Notes under the pieces: generated by a model
What the model was told of the DNA's origin: nothing
What the model saw: the letters and a program-made list of their open reading frames with translations, nothing else
The model's database searches: none
In this document: positions 26,532 to 34,879 of the stretch, piece by piece
Layout: each line of letters opens with the position of its first letter
Numbering within the stretch: the stretch's first letter is position 1
From: Candidatus Thalassarchaeaceae archaeon
Lineage (GTDB): Archaea; Thermoplasmatota; Poseidoniia; Poseidoniales; Thalassarchaeaceae
DNA length: 48,723 nt
Assembly (NCBI GenBank): GCA_030751995.1
Contig: JASMFB010000004.1
Location: forward strand, 1-48,723
Direction of reading: 5' to 3'
Made by a program: the position numbers and the translations under genes

Positions 26532-27644
26532 ATGGCGACCCCTCACTCGCACCTGCCAGATTGGCTTGCGAAGTACAATCCTGCCGAGATTACGATTGGC
26601 GTCATAGCCTCGCACTCATCTCTTCAGATACTTCATGGGGCCCGCCAAGAGGGCTTTCGAACCCTTGGAATATGCGTGGGGGAAGGCCGCAAGAAGTTGT
26701 ACAAGGCATTCCCGGGGGCAGAACCGGATGAATGGATGATGTTGGACAACTATCTCGAACTTCTAGACAAAGCCGAAGAGTTGCGCAGTCGCAATGTCAT
26801 CATCATCCCACACGGTTCGTTGGTCGAGTATCTAAGTCCCGATAATTTCATCAAACTCGAAGTACCCACTTTTGGCAACCGTCGAATCCTGAAATGGGAG
26901 GGCAGCCGAGAGTTGCAACGCCAATGGTTGGAGTCCGGCGGTTGCACCATGCCAAGAGTGATTGAAGACCCTCACGAAATTGATGGGCCAGTGATCGTGA
27001 AATATGCAGGTGCCAAAGGAGGTCGTGGTTATTTCATTGCACGAAACTTCCGTGACTTCCGACGCAATGTCGATTTGGAAGAGGATTTCACAATTCAAGA
27101 ATACGTTCTCGGCACTCGTTATTACTTCCAATTCTTCTTCGATCCAACAGCAGATGACGGCTATCAGGTCGAAGGCATGGGCAGCCGAGAGGGACAGAAC
27201 TGTGGGCGCCTTGAACTGATGAGCATCGACCGTCGTGACGAGTCTAACGTGGACGAGTTCTACAAATTGGGAAGCCTGCGTGACCTTCGTGATATGGGTC
27301 TAGAACCCTCATTCGTAGTCACTGGAAACACCCCTGCCGTGCTTCGCGAGTCCTTGCTTCCAGAGGCCTTCCGATTAGGAGAGGGTGCGGTCGCAGCTTC
27401 ACTTGAATTGGAAGAAGATGCCCGTGGAATGATTGGCCCCTTCTGCCTAGAGACAATTGTCACCGACAAATTGGAGTTCCGTGTCTTCGAGGTCAGTGCC
27501 CGGATTGTAGCTGGATCCAATGTGGCGATTGGTGGCTCACCTTATTCGGACATCAACGAACCTGGCCTATCTACTGGTCAGAGGGTCGCACGCTGCATTC
27601 GCAAGGCTATTGACAGAAATCTCCTCAATGATATTCTCTCCTGA
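26532..27644 (+). CDS. purP: formate-dependent AICAR formyl ligase PurP
   Basis: PurP is the archaeal ATP-grasp ligase that makes FAICAR from AICAR, formate and ATP in de novo purine synthesis. The 370-residue length matches the family. Seen motifs: the N-terminal ITIGVIASHSSLQILHGARQEGF, the region IIPHGSLVEYL, the ATP-grasp loop VIVKYAGAKGGRGYFIA, EYVLGTRYYFQFFFDP and the C-terminal metal/substrate block FRVFEVSARIVAGSNV followed by GGSPYSDINEPG. The ATG at 26532 follows GGAG-containing sequence. It stands alone on the plus strand, and it is one of the clear archaeal markers of the window. Confidence 0.95.
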   Translation: MATPHSHLPDWLAKYNPAEITIGVIASHSSLQILHGARQEGFRTLGICVGEGRKKLYKAFPGAEPDEWMMLDNYLELLDKAEELRSRNVIIIPHGSLVEYLSPDNFIKLEVPTFGNRRILKWEGSRELQRQWLESGGCTMPRVIEDPHEIDGPVIVKYAGAKGGRGYFIARNFRDFRRNVDLEEDFTIQEYVLGTRYYFQFFFDPTADDGYQVEGMGSREGQNCGRLELMSIDRRDESNVDEFYKLGSLRDLRDMGLEPSFVVTGNTPAVLRESLLPEAFRLGEGAVAASLELEEDARGMIGPFCLETIVTDKLEFRVFEVSARIVAGSNVAIGGSPYSDINEPGLSTGQRVARCIRKAIDRNLLNDILS

Positions 27645-27676
27645 ATCAGAGGGTACCCATTGAGTCAACATCGGTT

Positions 27677-27693
27677 ATAGTGAATCGCACTAT
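27677..27693 (+). promoter_or_regulatory. leader hairpin (ATAGTG-AATCG-CACTAT)
   Basis: A 6-bp perfect stem with five-base loop ending nine bases before the ATG at 27703. The left arm lies in TTATAG, so it may overlap a TATA element. Confidence 0.45.
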
Positions 27694-27702
27694 CCCGTAC
27701 AC

Positions 27703-30417
27703 ATGCGCGCACGTACGCTCACACTTCTACTGACTCTCATGTTAGTGGCAGTTCCATGGACGGGCCTACAAGATTCGCCCGCCTTTCCCCATGACCGAAC
27801 CATTAGGGAATCGGTTGCAAATGATGTCCCTGAATCATCCAACTACACCACTGTGTACCAGTTGAACATCCCGGCTGATGGTAAGTTCAACAATGACGAA
27901 ATCCCCTATTCAATAGATGATAGTTCGACCATAGACTTCTCTTTCGATCGAATTGCCTATCATCTGGAACTACAGAAACCGGATGAAGATCGAATCTGGG
28001 TATTCGTTTCTTTCCCAAGCATCACCATGCATGCAGATGAACTGGGAATCCCAACCTTTGCCTCAGGGGTCGAATTCAAGGAATTGCTCACCGATGTATA
28101 TGTAGAATCTAATCATCCCAATCTCACAGGTTTGGGGAATTTTGATACAGGTGTGATTGAATTCTGGGGTACGAATTATGCTGCGGGCAATGGCAACGCT
28201 GTACCCAATGCCGATGGATCATTGTATGATTTTGGCGATGCTCAAAGTGCTGTTGATACTGCAGGTTATGGGAGTATGCAAATTCATGATTATGAGTCTG
28301 GTGAGACCCTGTTTTCATACAGTGCTTGGGGCTACGCTAGTGGAGGTTCAGGTGATGACCTAGGGATTGGCAACAATCCCGATTCAGAGGGCAATCCCGA
28401 CTGGACATTTTCTCAAAATTGCGGGGATTATGAAATCAAAACACTGACTGTGATGGTTCATCCGGGACCCACTCCAATAGGCCTCATGGTCGACTTAGAA
28501 TCTCCAGATTCCCATCAAATCGTCCAGAGGAACGAATACAGTATGGGCACTTTCCCAGTACGTGGTTCTACGGAATATTCCGTTGATTTAATCGAAGGCA
28601 GATACACTTCTTTGGATAATGGAACTCCATCAGATTGGAACGACGTCGCAGTCCCCATCAGCTCAAACTTCTACGGTACCCTAGACGTTCCAACAGGATG
28701 GCATCGCCTTGAATTCCGTTTCATGAATGATGGGCAACAGATTGACATTCTCACCGTTGAGCCCGTCGGTGTTGGGGAGGTCTTCATCGTTTCAGGCCAA
28801 TCAAATTCAGCAAATCATGGCGATTATCCCTTGACTCCTGTCGACCCACGTGTCAGCACTTGGGGGCCGAGTGGTTGGCGCTTTGGACAAGATCCGCAAC
28901 CCGCTGCAACCGGCACTGGGGGCTCCCCTTGGCCGGCACTAGGAGATTTACTCGCCAACCGATATGATGCCCCTATTGGATTCCTTTCAGTAGGATACGG
29001 TGGAACCAAAGTTGACCGTTGGGTACCTGCCGGAAACGATCTCTTTCCACGCATTGCCGATGCTCTCGATGCTGTAGAGCCGAGTGGCGCACGTGCCATC
29101 CTTTGGCATCAGGGCGAGAGCAATGCTGGGGGGACGACTACAGAGGATTATGCTGAGATGCTGGGCGAAGTAGTCCTTGGAAGCCGCGCTCATGCTGGTT
29201 ACGACATCGCTTGGGTTGTAGCCCGGGTTGGGTTTGTCCCCAATGGTGACCCAGTCAAGATGAGTTGGGTTGTCGGTGGACAGAATGCTGTAATCGATGC
29301 GGACCCAATGACGTTTGCCGGCCCACATACCGATGACCTCAACGGCACAGATTGGCGGTACGATACAATTCACTTCAACGAGGCCGGTTTGCGTGAGCAT
29401 GCGGCAAGATGGGACACTCGGATTGCAACGGCCATGAATGAGTTACTGCACCTGATTTTTGATACGGATGGCGATGGCGTTTACGATGATGATGACCTTT
29501 GTCAAGGAACACCCCTGGATGTTGATATTTTCACTGACGGATGTAGTGAGGAACAGAGAGAGTCGGGTAGTACGACAGATTCTGACAATGATGGTATCAT
29601 GGACAATTCCGATTACTGTCCCGATACGCCAGCAGGAGAATCCGTATACACCGATGGTTGCAGCGACAGTCAGCGCGATGCGGATGGGGACGGAGTCTCT
29701 GATGCCGACGATCTCTGCCCAGGATTCGATGACACCATAGATGCAGATGCAGATGGGATTCCAGATGGTTGTGACGACCTCATCGATACTGACGGCGATG
29801 GTGCCTCTGACAGTGAGGACCGGTGCCCTGGTCATGATGACACCATAGATGCAGATGCAGATGGCTATCCTGATGCTTGCGATATCCTCATTGACAGTGA
29901 TTACGACGACGTCGCTGACTCTGATGACAAATGCCCTGGTTCTGATGACGCCATCGACGTGGATGCCGATGGAATTGTCGACGGTTGCGATTCACTGATT
30001 GATTCAGATGGAGATGGACGAGCCGACTTCGCCGATGCCTGTCATGGCCACGATGACTCCATCGATGAAGACATGGACAACATCCCAGATGGGTGTGATT
30101 CATTCATCGGCCAAGAAACTGAATCCCAGACTGATTCAGTCCTCATGCAAGGAGGGCTAGCACTTGCTGCAGTCATGTTGGTTGCACTCTTGACAATTCT
30201 TTTGATTACCATAACTGGCAAGGAGAAGTCTCCTCAGATGAATTCCCCTGCAATTCCTGATGAGGCCGTGTTTGATTTTGTCACAGGTCCAGATTCAAAC
30301 CTAGATGGTGTATGGAATGAGGGCGAGGAATGGTTGGAACAACCCGAAGGAAGTGGAACTTGGTACAAGCGAAATCAGGAAACCCGATTGTGGATTCTGC
30401 ACGAGTCCGACGAGTAA
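27703..30417 (+). CDS. secreted SGNH (sialate O-acetylesterase-like) esterase with calcium repeats
   Basis: The 904-residue protein has a signal peptide (TLTLLLTLMLVAVPW). An N-terminal beta-rich region of about 350 residues precedes an SGNH/SASA esterase domain: S367 in VSGQSNS, the glycine block LSVGYGGTKVD, the WHQGESNA block, and D554/H557 in DTIHFNEAGLREHA. Five or more thrombospondin type 3 calcium repeats follow (DxDxDGxxDxxDxCPG, about 585-800), with two nearly identical DNA stretches at about 29729-29757 and 29837-29865. One transmembrane helix (LALAAVMLVALLTILLIT) and an aromatic-rich cytoplasmic tail (NLDGVWNEGEEWLEQPEGSG) end it. Likely role: removing acetyl esters from extracellular polysaccharides or glycans; substrate unknown. 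Confidence 0.85.
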   Translation: MRARTLTLLLTLMLVAVPWTGLQDSPAFPHDRTIRESVANDVPESSNYTTVYQLNIPADGKFNNDEIPYSIDDSSTIDFSFDRIAYHLELQKPDEDRIWVFVSFPSITMHADELGIPTFASGVEFKELLTDVYVESNHPNLTGLGNFDTGVIEFWGTNYAAGNGNAVPNADGSLYDFGDAQSAVDTAGYGSMQIHDYESGETLFSYSAWGYASGGSGDDLGIGNNPDSEGNPDWTFSQNCGDYEIKTLTVMVHPGPTPIGLMVDLESPDSHQIVQRNEYSMGTFPVRGSTEYSVDLIEGRYTSLDNGTPSDWNDVAVPISSNFYGTLDVPTGWHRLEFRFMNDGQQIDILTVEPVGVGEVFIVSGQSNSANHGDYPLTPVDPRVSTWGPSGWRFGQDPQPAATGTGGSPWPALGDLLANRYDAPIGFLSVGYGGTKVDRWVPAGNDLFPRIADALDAVEPSGARAILWHQGESNAGGTTTEDYAEMLGEVVLGSRAHAGYDIAWVVARVGFVPNGDPVKMSWVVGGQNAVIDADPMTFAGPHTDDLNGTDWRYDTIHFNEAGLREHAARWDTRIATAMNELLHLIFDTDGDGVYDDDDLCQGTPLDVDIFTDGCSEEQRESGSTTDSDNDGIMDNSDYCPDTPAGESVYTDGCSDSQRDADGDGVSDADDLCPGFDDTIDADADGIPDGCDDLIDTDGDGASDSEDRCPGHDDTIDADADGYPDACDILIDSDYDDVADSDDKCPGSDDAIDVDADGIVDGCDSLIDSDGDGRADFADACHGHDDSIDEDMDNIPDGCDSFIGQETESQTDSVLMQGGLALAAVMLVALLTILLITITGKEKSPQMNSPAIPDEAVFDFVTGPDSNLDGVWNEGEEWLEQPEGSGTWYKRNQETRLWILHESDE

Positions 30418-30434
30418 TCGGGTTACAGCGGAAG

Positions 30435-30507
30435 TAGGCCCCCCCGGATTCGAACCAGGGTCGTGGGATCCAGAACCCCACATGATGGACCGCTACACTA
30501 GGGGCCT
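30435..30507 (-). tRNA. tRNA-Gln (anticodon CUG)
   Basis: Read on the minus strand, a 73-base cloverleaf: acceptor AGGCCCC pairs fully with GGGGCCT; T8-A9; D arm with AGCGG loop; anticodon stem TGGGG/TCCCA around TTCTGGA, giving anticodon CTG; four-base variable loop; T arm CCTGG-TTCGAAT-CCGGG. The A-U first pair is usual for tRNA-Gln in archaea. No intron, and CCA is not encoded. It lies between the convergent ends of the esterase and the phosphatase. Confidence 0.93.
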
Positions 30508-30536
30508 ATGTTAGCCTGCGATTGAGCCCCCGTATT

Positions 30537-31853
30537 TCAACGCAACCGCCGCACAGCAGCGCCAAACATGGCTAGAATAGGCAGTATCGTTCCAAAGCCC
30601 GGAATCCCCATTATTCCTCCATCAGAGTTACTTGCGAGGGGCGCCACTTGGAGAATGAACTCATCCCCGATTGTCCCATCGATTCTGTGATGCGTGAAGG
30701 CGAGTTCCTTGGTATCTCCGTGATACTTCAGTTTGGTCCAGCCGTAGGAACTGTTCTCCCGAAATGCACTCCATTCAGGCTGAGGCTCATCCAATTCTTC
30801 GTAGGAAGACCGTCCCGCAATCCCGATGACAAGATGGATGGGTGCGTATCCGCGGGCGAAGCGTCCATCCTTGCCGGTGTCCACCACAGTATCGCCAGCG
30901 ACCGGAAATGTTCTCTCGTAGAAATGGTCGTGACCAGCAATCACTAAATCGACACCATTCGTCACATACATTGTTTCGAGAGCTACTCGCAATTCCACTT
31001 CTGAACCGTGGTAACTGTTGCTAGAATACATCGGCTTGTGGCCGTACACAATCACGAAGGGCGTCACATCGCGATTGACTGAAGCAAGATCCTGAGCCAG
31101 CCACGAATACTGGGTACTTCCCTCTGAATAATCGTGCTCTGTGGACATGAACACCATGTGCACACCGGGGAAATCGCGACTGTACCAGAAGATTTCTGAT
31201 TCTGATTGACCATCCGAGTCGAAGCGATGCTCGTAAGGTGAGAATTCGTAACCGGGCTCATTCTCGTGATTACCAACCGCTGCCACCCATGGGATACTAG
31301 TCATACTGTCTTGCTGGAAATTGAACCAATTATCCCACGTCGACTGTTCACCGTCAGCGTATGCGATATCCCCTGAGATAGTTACCATCTGTGCCGCCGT
31401 GTCGGCAATAATCGACTCGCTGACATCCATTGCCTCGCTGGAATCGCCATGATCTGCAATGGCAATCCATTGGAAATGGTCATCCATCGAATCAATCGGT
31501 GTGAAGTTGAATTCCCCCGACCAATCCCCGCCTGAACTAACACGATAGGTCACCTCTTCACCTGGAACCAGACCCGTCATTGACGCCATGTGGAATGCCA
31601 TGTCATGATTGTAACAGAAATCTGTACTGGCTGCAGTCTGACCATTCCATTCGACTTCACCAGTGGAACGACCTTCGGAGGCCCAAACCACATTCATGAC
31701 CGATGCATCATCTGTCATCTGAAGGTGAATTTGCTGAGGTTGCGTACTTCCCGTCAATGTACCTGGACATTCTTGCAGTGTTTCACCAAGGCTCTGCGCG
31801 TGCGCGAGAGGGGCGAGCAGCATCAAGACGAGTAACGGAGCAAGTACGCGCAC
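30537..31853 (-). CDS. secreted purple-acid-phosphatase-like protein with PGF-CTERM-like tail
   Basis: The 438-residue protein starts with GTG (31851-31853) and a signal peptide (VLAPLLVLMLLAPLAHAQS). An N-terminal Fn3-like domain (QIHLQMTDDASVMNVVWASE), as in purple acid phosphatases, precedes a metallophosphoesterase domain: motif I IADHGD, SGDIAYADGEQ, the GNHE block (VAAVGNHENEPGYEF), VIVYGHKPMYSS, and GHDHFYERTFPV. The C-terminus is IPGFGTILPILAMFGAAVRR: a PGF motif, hydrophobic stretch and arginines, like the PGF-CTERM signals processed by archaeosortase A in haloarchaea. The likely role is phosphate release from organic esters at the cell surface. It starts 24 bases after the korB stop on the same strand. 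Confidence 0.85.
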   Translation of the reverse strand: MRVLAPLLVLMLLAPLAHAQSLGETLQECPGTLTGSTQPQQIHLQMTDDASVMNVVWASEGRSTGEVEWNGQTAASTDFCYNHDMAFHMASMTGLVPGEEVTYRVSSGGDWSGEFNFTPIDSMDDHFQWIAIADHGDSSEAMDVSESIIADTAAQMVTISGDIAYADGEQSTWDNWFNFQQDSMTSIPWVAAVGNHENEPGYEFSPYEHRFDSDGQSESEIFWYSRDFPGVHMVFMSTEHDYSEGSTQYSWLAQDLASVNRDVTPFVIVYGHKPMYSSNSYHGSEVELRVALETMYVTNGVDLVIAGHDHFYERTFPVAGDTVVDTGKDGRFARGYAPIHLVIGIAGRSSYEELDEPQPEWSAFRENSSYGWTKLKYHGDTKELAFTHHRIDGTIGDEFILQVAPLASNSDGGIMGIPGFGTILPILAMFGAAVRRLR

Positions 31854-31877
31854 GAATCGACGTAGGGGCGACGATTC
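31854..31877 (-). promoter_or_regulatory. inverted repeat before the phosphatase start
   Basis: GAATCG at 31854-31859 pairs with CGATTC at 31872-31877 around a 12-base loop that contains CCCCTACG on the minus strand. It fills the whole gap between the korB stop and the phosphatase GTG. Confidence 0.4.
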
Positions 31878-32912
31878 TCAATCATTGCCTCTGAACCGTG
31901 TGTTCAGAACCTCAAGACTGGCCGCATTAGGTCGCATGATATCGTCAGGCACGTCGGCTAGAGGTGTGTCGACTAGACACTGGTCCTCGATTGCGGTAGA
32001 CTTGGTGGGGTCGAAGTAGAGCAAACCAGTCACGTGCTTATTTTCTAGTTCGGCCTTGTGAAGTGCGGCCAAAGCAGCGACAGCATCCGTCGGGTCATGA
32101 TCTGAACCAATGGTTTCCAGTCGTAGTGTGCTGCCGTCGAACAATGTGATGTCATGGAATTCACCTTCTGGAACCTCAACACCTTCTATGGGTGAGTACG
32201 TTGGAATGTAATCATAGGCGTGCAACTCAACATCGTTGTCCTTGACGTAGGTGTAGGAGCGCAGACTCTCATCGTTATTGTTGAATGTCACACAGGGCGA
32301 AATAACATCGACGAGTGCGAATCCTTTGTGACTCATGGCTGCCTTCATTAGAGAGGTTAGTTGCTTCTTTGAGCCACTGAATGAACGGGCAACGAATGTA
32401 CATCCTAAATTCACTGCCAGTTTGCATAGATCAATGGGTTGATGCTGGTTGATTGCCCCTTTCTTCTTCTTGCTGCCCTTGACCGCAGTTGCACTGTATT
32501 GGCCCTTGGTTAGGCCATAGACACCGTTGTTCTCCAGTACGTAGACCATGTCGAGGTTGCGGCGCACGGCGTGGATGAATTGCCCAATACCAATGCTTGC
32601 CGAATCTCCATCACCTGACACGGCGATGAAGGTCAAATCGCGATTCCCCATCGCTGCGCCTGTCGTGACGGCAGGCATCCGTCCGTGGACGGTGTTGAAT
32701 CCGTGTGATTTGCCAAGGAAGTATGCTGGTGTCTTGGAAGAGCAACCAATACCACTCATCTTGGCAACCTTTTCCGGCTTGAGCCCGTTTTCCCAAGCAG
32801 AGTTGATGATGACGGTGCTGATTTGGTCGTGCCCACAACCAGGACAAAGCGTTGATTTTCCAGCTGTATAATCATCCTTTGGTAAATCGATAACGTTCAG
32901 TTTGATGGTCAT
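31878..32912 (-). CDS. korB: 2-oxoacid:ferredoxin oxidoreductase, beta subunit
   Basis: The 344-residue subunit binds thiamine diphosphate and an iron-sulfur cluster. Seen: STLCPGCGHDQI (first cysteines of the cluster), KMSGIGCSSKTPAYFLG, and the diphosphate-Mg motif VSGDGDSASIGIGQFIHAVR followed by ENNGVYGLTKGQ. Together with the alpha/gamma subunit it oxidises a 2-oxoacid (2-oxoglutarate most likely, by the family of the partner) with CoA and ferredoxin to the acyl-CoA. Its ATG overlaps the alpha-subunit stop in ATGA (32909-32912), with a perfect ribosome site before it, so the two are translated together. Neighbouring aconitase fits a TCA-cycle role. Confidence 0.92.
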   Translation of the reverse strand: MTIKLNVIDLPKDDYTAGKSTLCPGCGHDQISTVIINSAWENGLKPEKVAKMSGIGCSSKTPAYFLGKSHGFNTVHGRMPAVTTGAAMGNRDLTFIAVSGDGDSASIGIGQFIHAVRRNLDMVYVLENNGVYGLTKGQYSATAVKGSKKKKGAINQHQPIDLCKLAVNLGCTFVARSFSGSKKQLTSLMKAAMSHKGFALVDVISPCVTFNNNDESLRSYTYVKDNDVELHAYDYIPTYSPIEGVEVPEGEFHDITLFDGSTLRLETIGSDHDPTDAVAALAALHKAELENKHVTGLLYFDPTKSTAIEDQCLVDTPLADVPDDIMRPNAASLEVLNTRFRGND

Positions 32913-34702
32913 TGACCCACCTCCTTCAGTACTCCCTTGATTAATTCTGAATAGTGGCGTGCTCGAGGGGGCATTCCATCCGAATACGCGGCACTGTGTA
33001 CCTTTGGAATGAGTTCATTGGCCAATTCGCGACGAAGGATTCCGTAGAGTTGACCATCTCGATTGATTTCAAGCACAATAACCGTTTCATGGTCGCGGAT
33101 GAATTGTTCGACAACAGGTGATAATGGGAGAGAACGAACGCGGCACTGGCTGACCTTTCGCCCAATCTCATCCTCTAGAATATCATCAATTTCTTGAATT
33201 GAATTCTCCATCGAACCGTAGTAGATGATACCGACTTCTTTCTCAACTTCTTCCCGTAGAACAGGCTGAGGAAGCCATGTTCGAGCATTGTCCATCTTTT
33301 GCTTGAGCCGCATCATCAAAGCCTGATACACTTCAGGCTTTTCAGAATAAATTCCATCTTCATCATGGCCAGTACCCCGATAGAGAATGGGGTCTAGACC
33401 CGAACCAGGCAATGTGCGATATGGAATGCCATCACCATCCACGTCTCGATACCGACCGTAGTTTTCGATGGCATCCAGTTCAGCTTGAGTTCGCAAGATT
33501 TTGCCACGATCCATCGGCGTTTCCGGATATTCGAATCCCTTGCAAGACCAGCGATTCATGCCTAAATCGAGGTCACTGAATCCAAAGACAACCGATTGCA
33601 ATCGTTCAGCGATATCGAAGGCCTTCCAGCCGAATTCAAAACACTCCTCCATGCTACCGGGAATGAGGACTGGATGCGTAGTATCGCCATGACTGGCCTC
33701 ATACAACATCGAGAGATCGCCTTGCTGTGTTCGTGTCGGCAATCCAGTTGAAGGTCCTGTGCGATTGACGTCCCAGATTACACCGGGAATCTCTGCAAAA
33801 TATGCTAGACCGATGAATTCCGACATCAAGGAAATCCCTGGTCCACTGGTGGCCGTCATCGCTCGAATCCCCGACCATCCTCCACCGATGACCATGCCCA
33901 CTGCAGCCAATTCATCTTCAGCCTGAATAACCGCACAGAGATGATTTCCATCCTCATCGCATCGAATCTCAGGGATGTATGCAATCAGCGATTCTGCAAC
34001 ACCGCTGCTTGGCGTAATGGGGTACCAACCTAGCAGGCCAACACCACCGTAGTGACTTCCAAGTGCGACGGCCTCATTTCCGTCAATCAGGAATACATCA
34101 TCGTCAACTTCCCGGGCCTCAATCCTGTATGGAATCATGGCTGTGTCGACATTTTCATTGATGAAAGCCCGTCCAAGGTTGACTGCCTCAAGATTTAGTT
34201 CGATTGCCCTCTCCTTTCCCTTGAACTGATTTGCAACTGCATCGTTGAGTTTGCCCTGGTCCAATTCAAGAATTTCAGCGAGTAGACCCACATAGATCAT
34301 GTTCGAAATCATTCGGCCCAATTTTGGATTTAGTCCTCGTGCCATTTTAGTCATAGGAACACCGATTACAGTGCAATCCTCGCGATCTATTGGCATCTTG
34401 GCATCCTCGTTGAAGAGGATGAGCGTCCCAGGTAGACAACTCTCAACATCGTTCTCCCAAGTCGCCTTGTTCATGATTATCTGGATGTGGGTACGATCAC
34501 CGGGGGCTTGGTACCCCCTATCACTCACCCTGAGGATGTACCATGTTGGCAATCCAGAGATGTTACTTGGAAACAGATTCTTTCCACTCACAGGTACACC
34601 CATGCTGAACATGGTATGGAGTAGGACGAGGTTCGCGGATTGCGAACCTGTGCCATTTGCGGTGGCTATATTCAATTGGAAATCGTTGACAATCCGTTCC
34701 AT
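32909..34702 (-). CDS. korA: 2-oxoacid:ferredoxin oxidoreductase, fused gamma-alpha subunit
   Basis: The 597-residue protein joins the gamma domain (about 1-190; ATANGTGSQSANLVLLHTMF) to the alpha domain (from about 205; GNEAVALGSHYGGVGLLGWY, then PITPSSGVAESL). The block ATSGPGISLMSEFIGLAYFAE and the later LDLGMNRW are typical of the KorA/2-oxoglutarate group. The C-terminal part (about 470-590) carries the transketolase-like end domain, with IVLEINRDGQLYGILRRELA. It catalyses ferredoxin-linked oxidative decarboxylation with KorB. The ATG at 34700-34702 follows AGGAGA. A GC-rich hairpin with TAC loop lies about 25 bases upstream on the coding strand. Confidence 0.92.
   Translation of the reverse strand: MERIVNDFQLNIATANGTGSQSANLVLLHTMFSMGVPVSGKNLFPSNISGLPTWYILRVSDRGYQAPGDRTHIQIIMNKATWENDVESCLPGTLILFNEDAKMPIDREDCTVIGVPMTKMARGLNPKLGRMISNMIYVGLLAEILELDQGKLNDAVANQFKGKERAIELNLEAVNLGRAFINENVDTAMIPYRIEAREVDDDVFLIDGNEAVALGSHYGGVGLLGWYPITPSSGVAESLIAYIPEIRCDEDGNHLCAVIQAEDELAAVGMVIGGGWSGIRAMTATSGPGISLMSEFIGLAYFAEIPGVIWDVNRTGPSTGLPTRTQQGDLSMLYEASHGDTTHPVLIPGSMEECFEFGWKAFDIAERLQSVVFGFSDLDLGMNRWSCKGFEYPETPMDRGKILRTQAELDAIENYGRYRDVDGDGIPYRTLPGSGLDPILYRGTGHDEDGIYSEKPEVYQALMMRLKQKMDNARTWLPQPVLREEVEKEVGIIYYGSMENSIQEIDDILEDEIGRKVSQCRVRSLPLSPVVEQFIRDHETVIVLEINRDGQLYGILRRELANELIPKVHSAAYSDGMPPRARHYSELIKGVLKEVGQ
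32918..32925 (-). promoter_or_regulatory. Shine-Dalgarno site of korB
   Basis: AGGAGGTG on the minus strand, five bases before the ATG at 32912 and inside the end of korA. A near-perfect match to the anti-SD sequence, fixing the start and supporting tight coupling. Confidence 0.85.
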
Positions 34703-34727
34703 CGGCGACGATGTCTCCTAGGTCCCG

Positions 34728-34744
34728 GGGGGGCGTAGCCCCCC
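34728..34744 (-). promoter_or_regulatory. leader hairpin of korA (GGGGGGC-TAC-GCCCCCC)
   Basis: A 7-bp perfect stem; read on the korA strand the loop is TAC. It is 25 bases upstream of the korA ATG in a divergent gap, so it cannot be a terminator. Confidence 0.6.
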
Positions 34745-34840
34745 TTCGCGTAATTTGGTCCCGAGTCGTGCCGATAATAGGCATTGCTGCTACTCGGCTT
34801 CTTCCCGTATGCATTGTTTCATGTCGCAGTACAACGAATG

Positions 34841-34868
34841 AAGCCAATAAATCCCCTTTGATTGGCTT
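34841..34868 (+). promoter_or_regulatory. leader hairpin of the cyclophilin gene
   Basis: AAGCCAAT (34841-34848) pairs perfectly with ATTGGCTT (34861-34868) around 12 bases, ending 11 bases before the ATG at 34880. It is A+T-richer than the other hairpins. Confidence 0.45.
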
Positions 34869-34879
34869 TGTTTGCACCC

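Larger units (their letters stand above)
34703..34879. promoter_or_regulatory. divergent intergenic region korA / cyclophilin
   Basis: 177 bases without a gene, holding the leaders of both flanking genes and two hairpins (34728-34744 and 34841-34868). AATAAAT at about 34846-34852 is a possible TATA element for the plus-strand gene, though it lies in the second hairpin. Confidence 0.4.

Noticed and set aside
29443-29835. 130-residue minus-strand frame opposite the esterase
   Set aside because: Antisense to the DxDxDG calcium repeats; repeated GAT/GAC codons give long open antisense frames. No homology-like motif.
29729-29865. Direct repeat GATGACACCATAGATGCAGA in two copies
   Set aside because: Explained by the calcium-repeat protein sequence (DDTIDADADG) coded twice; not a mobile or regulatory repeat.
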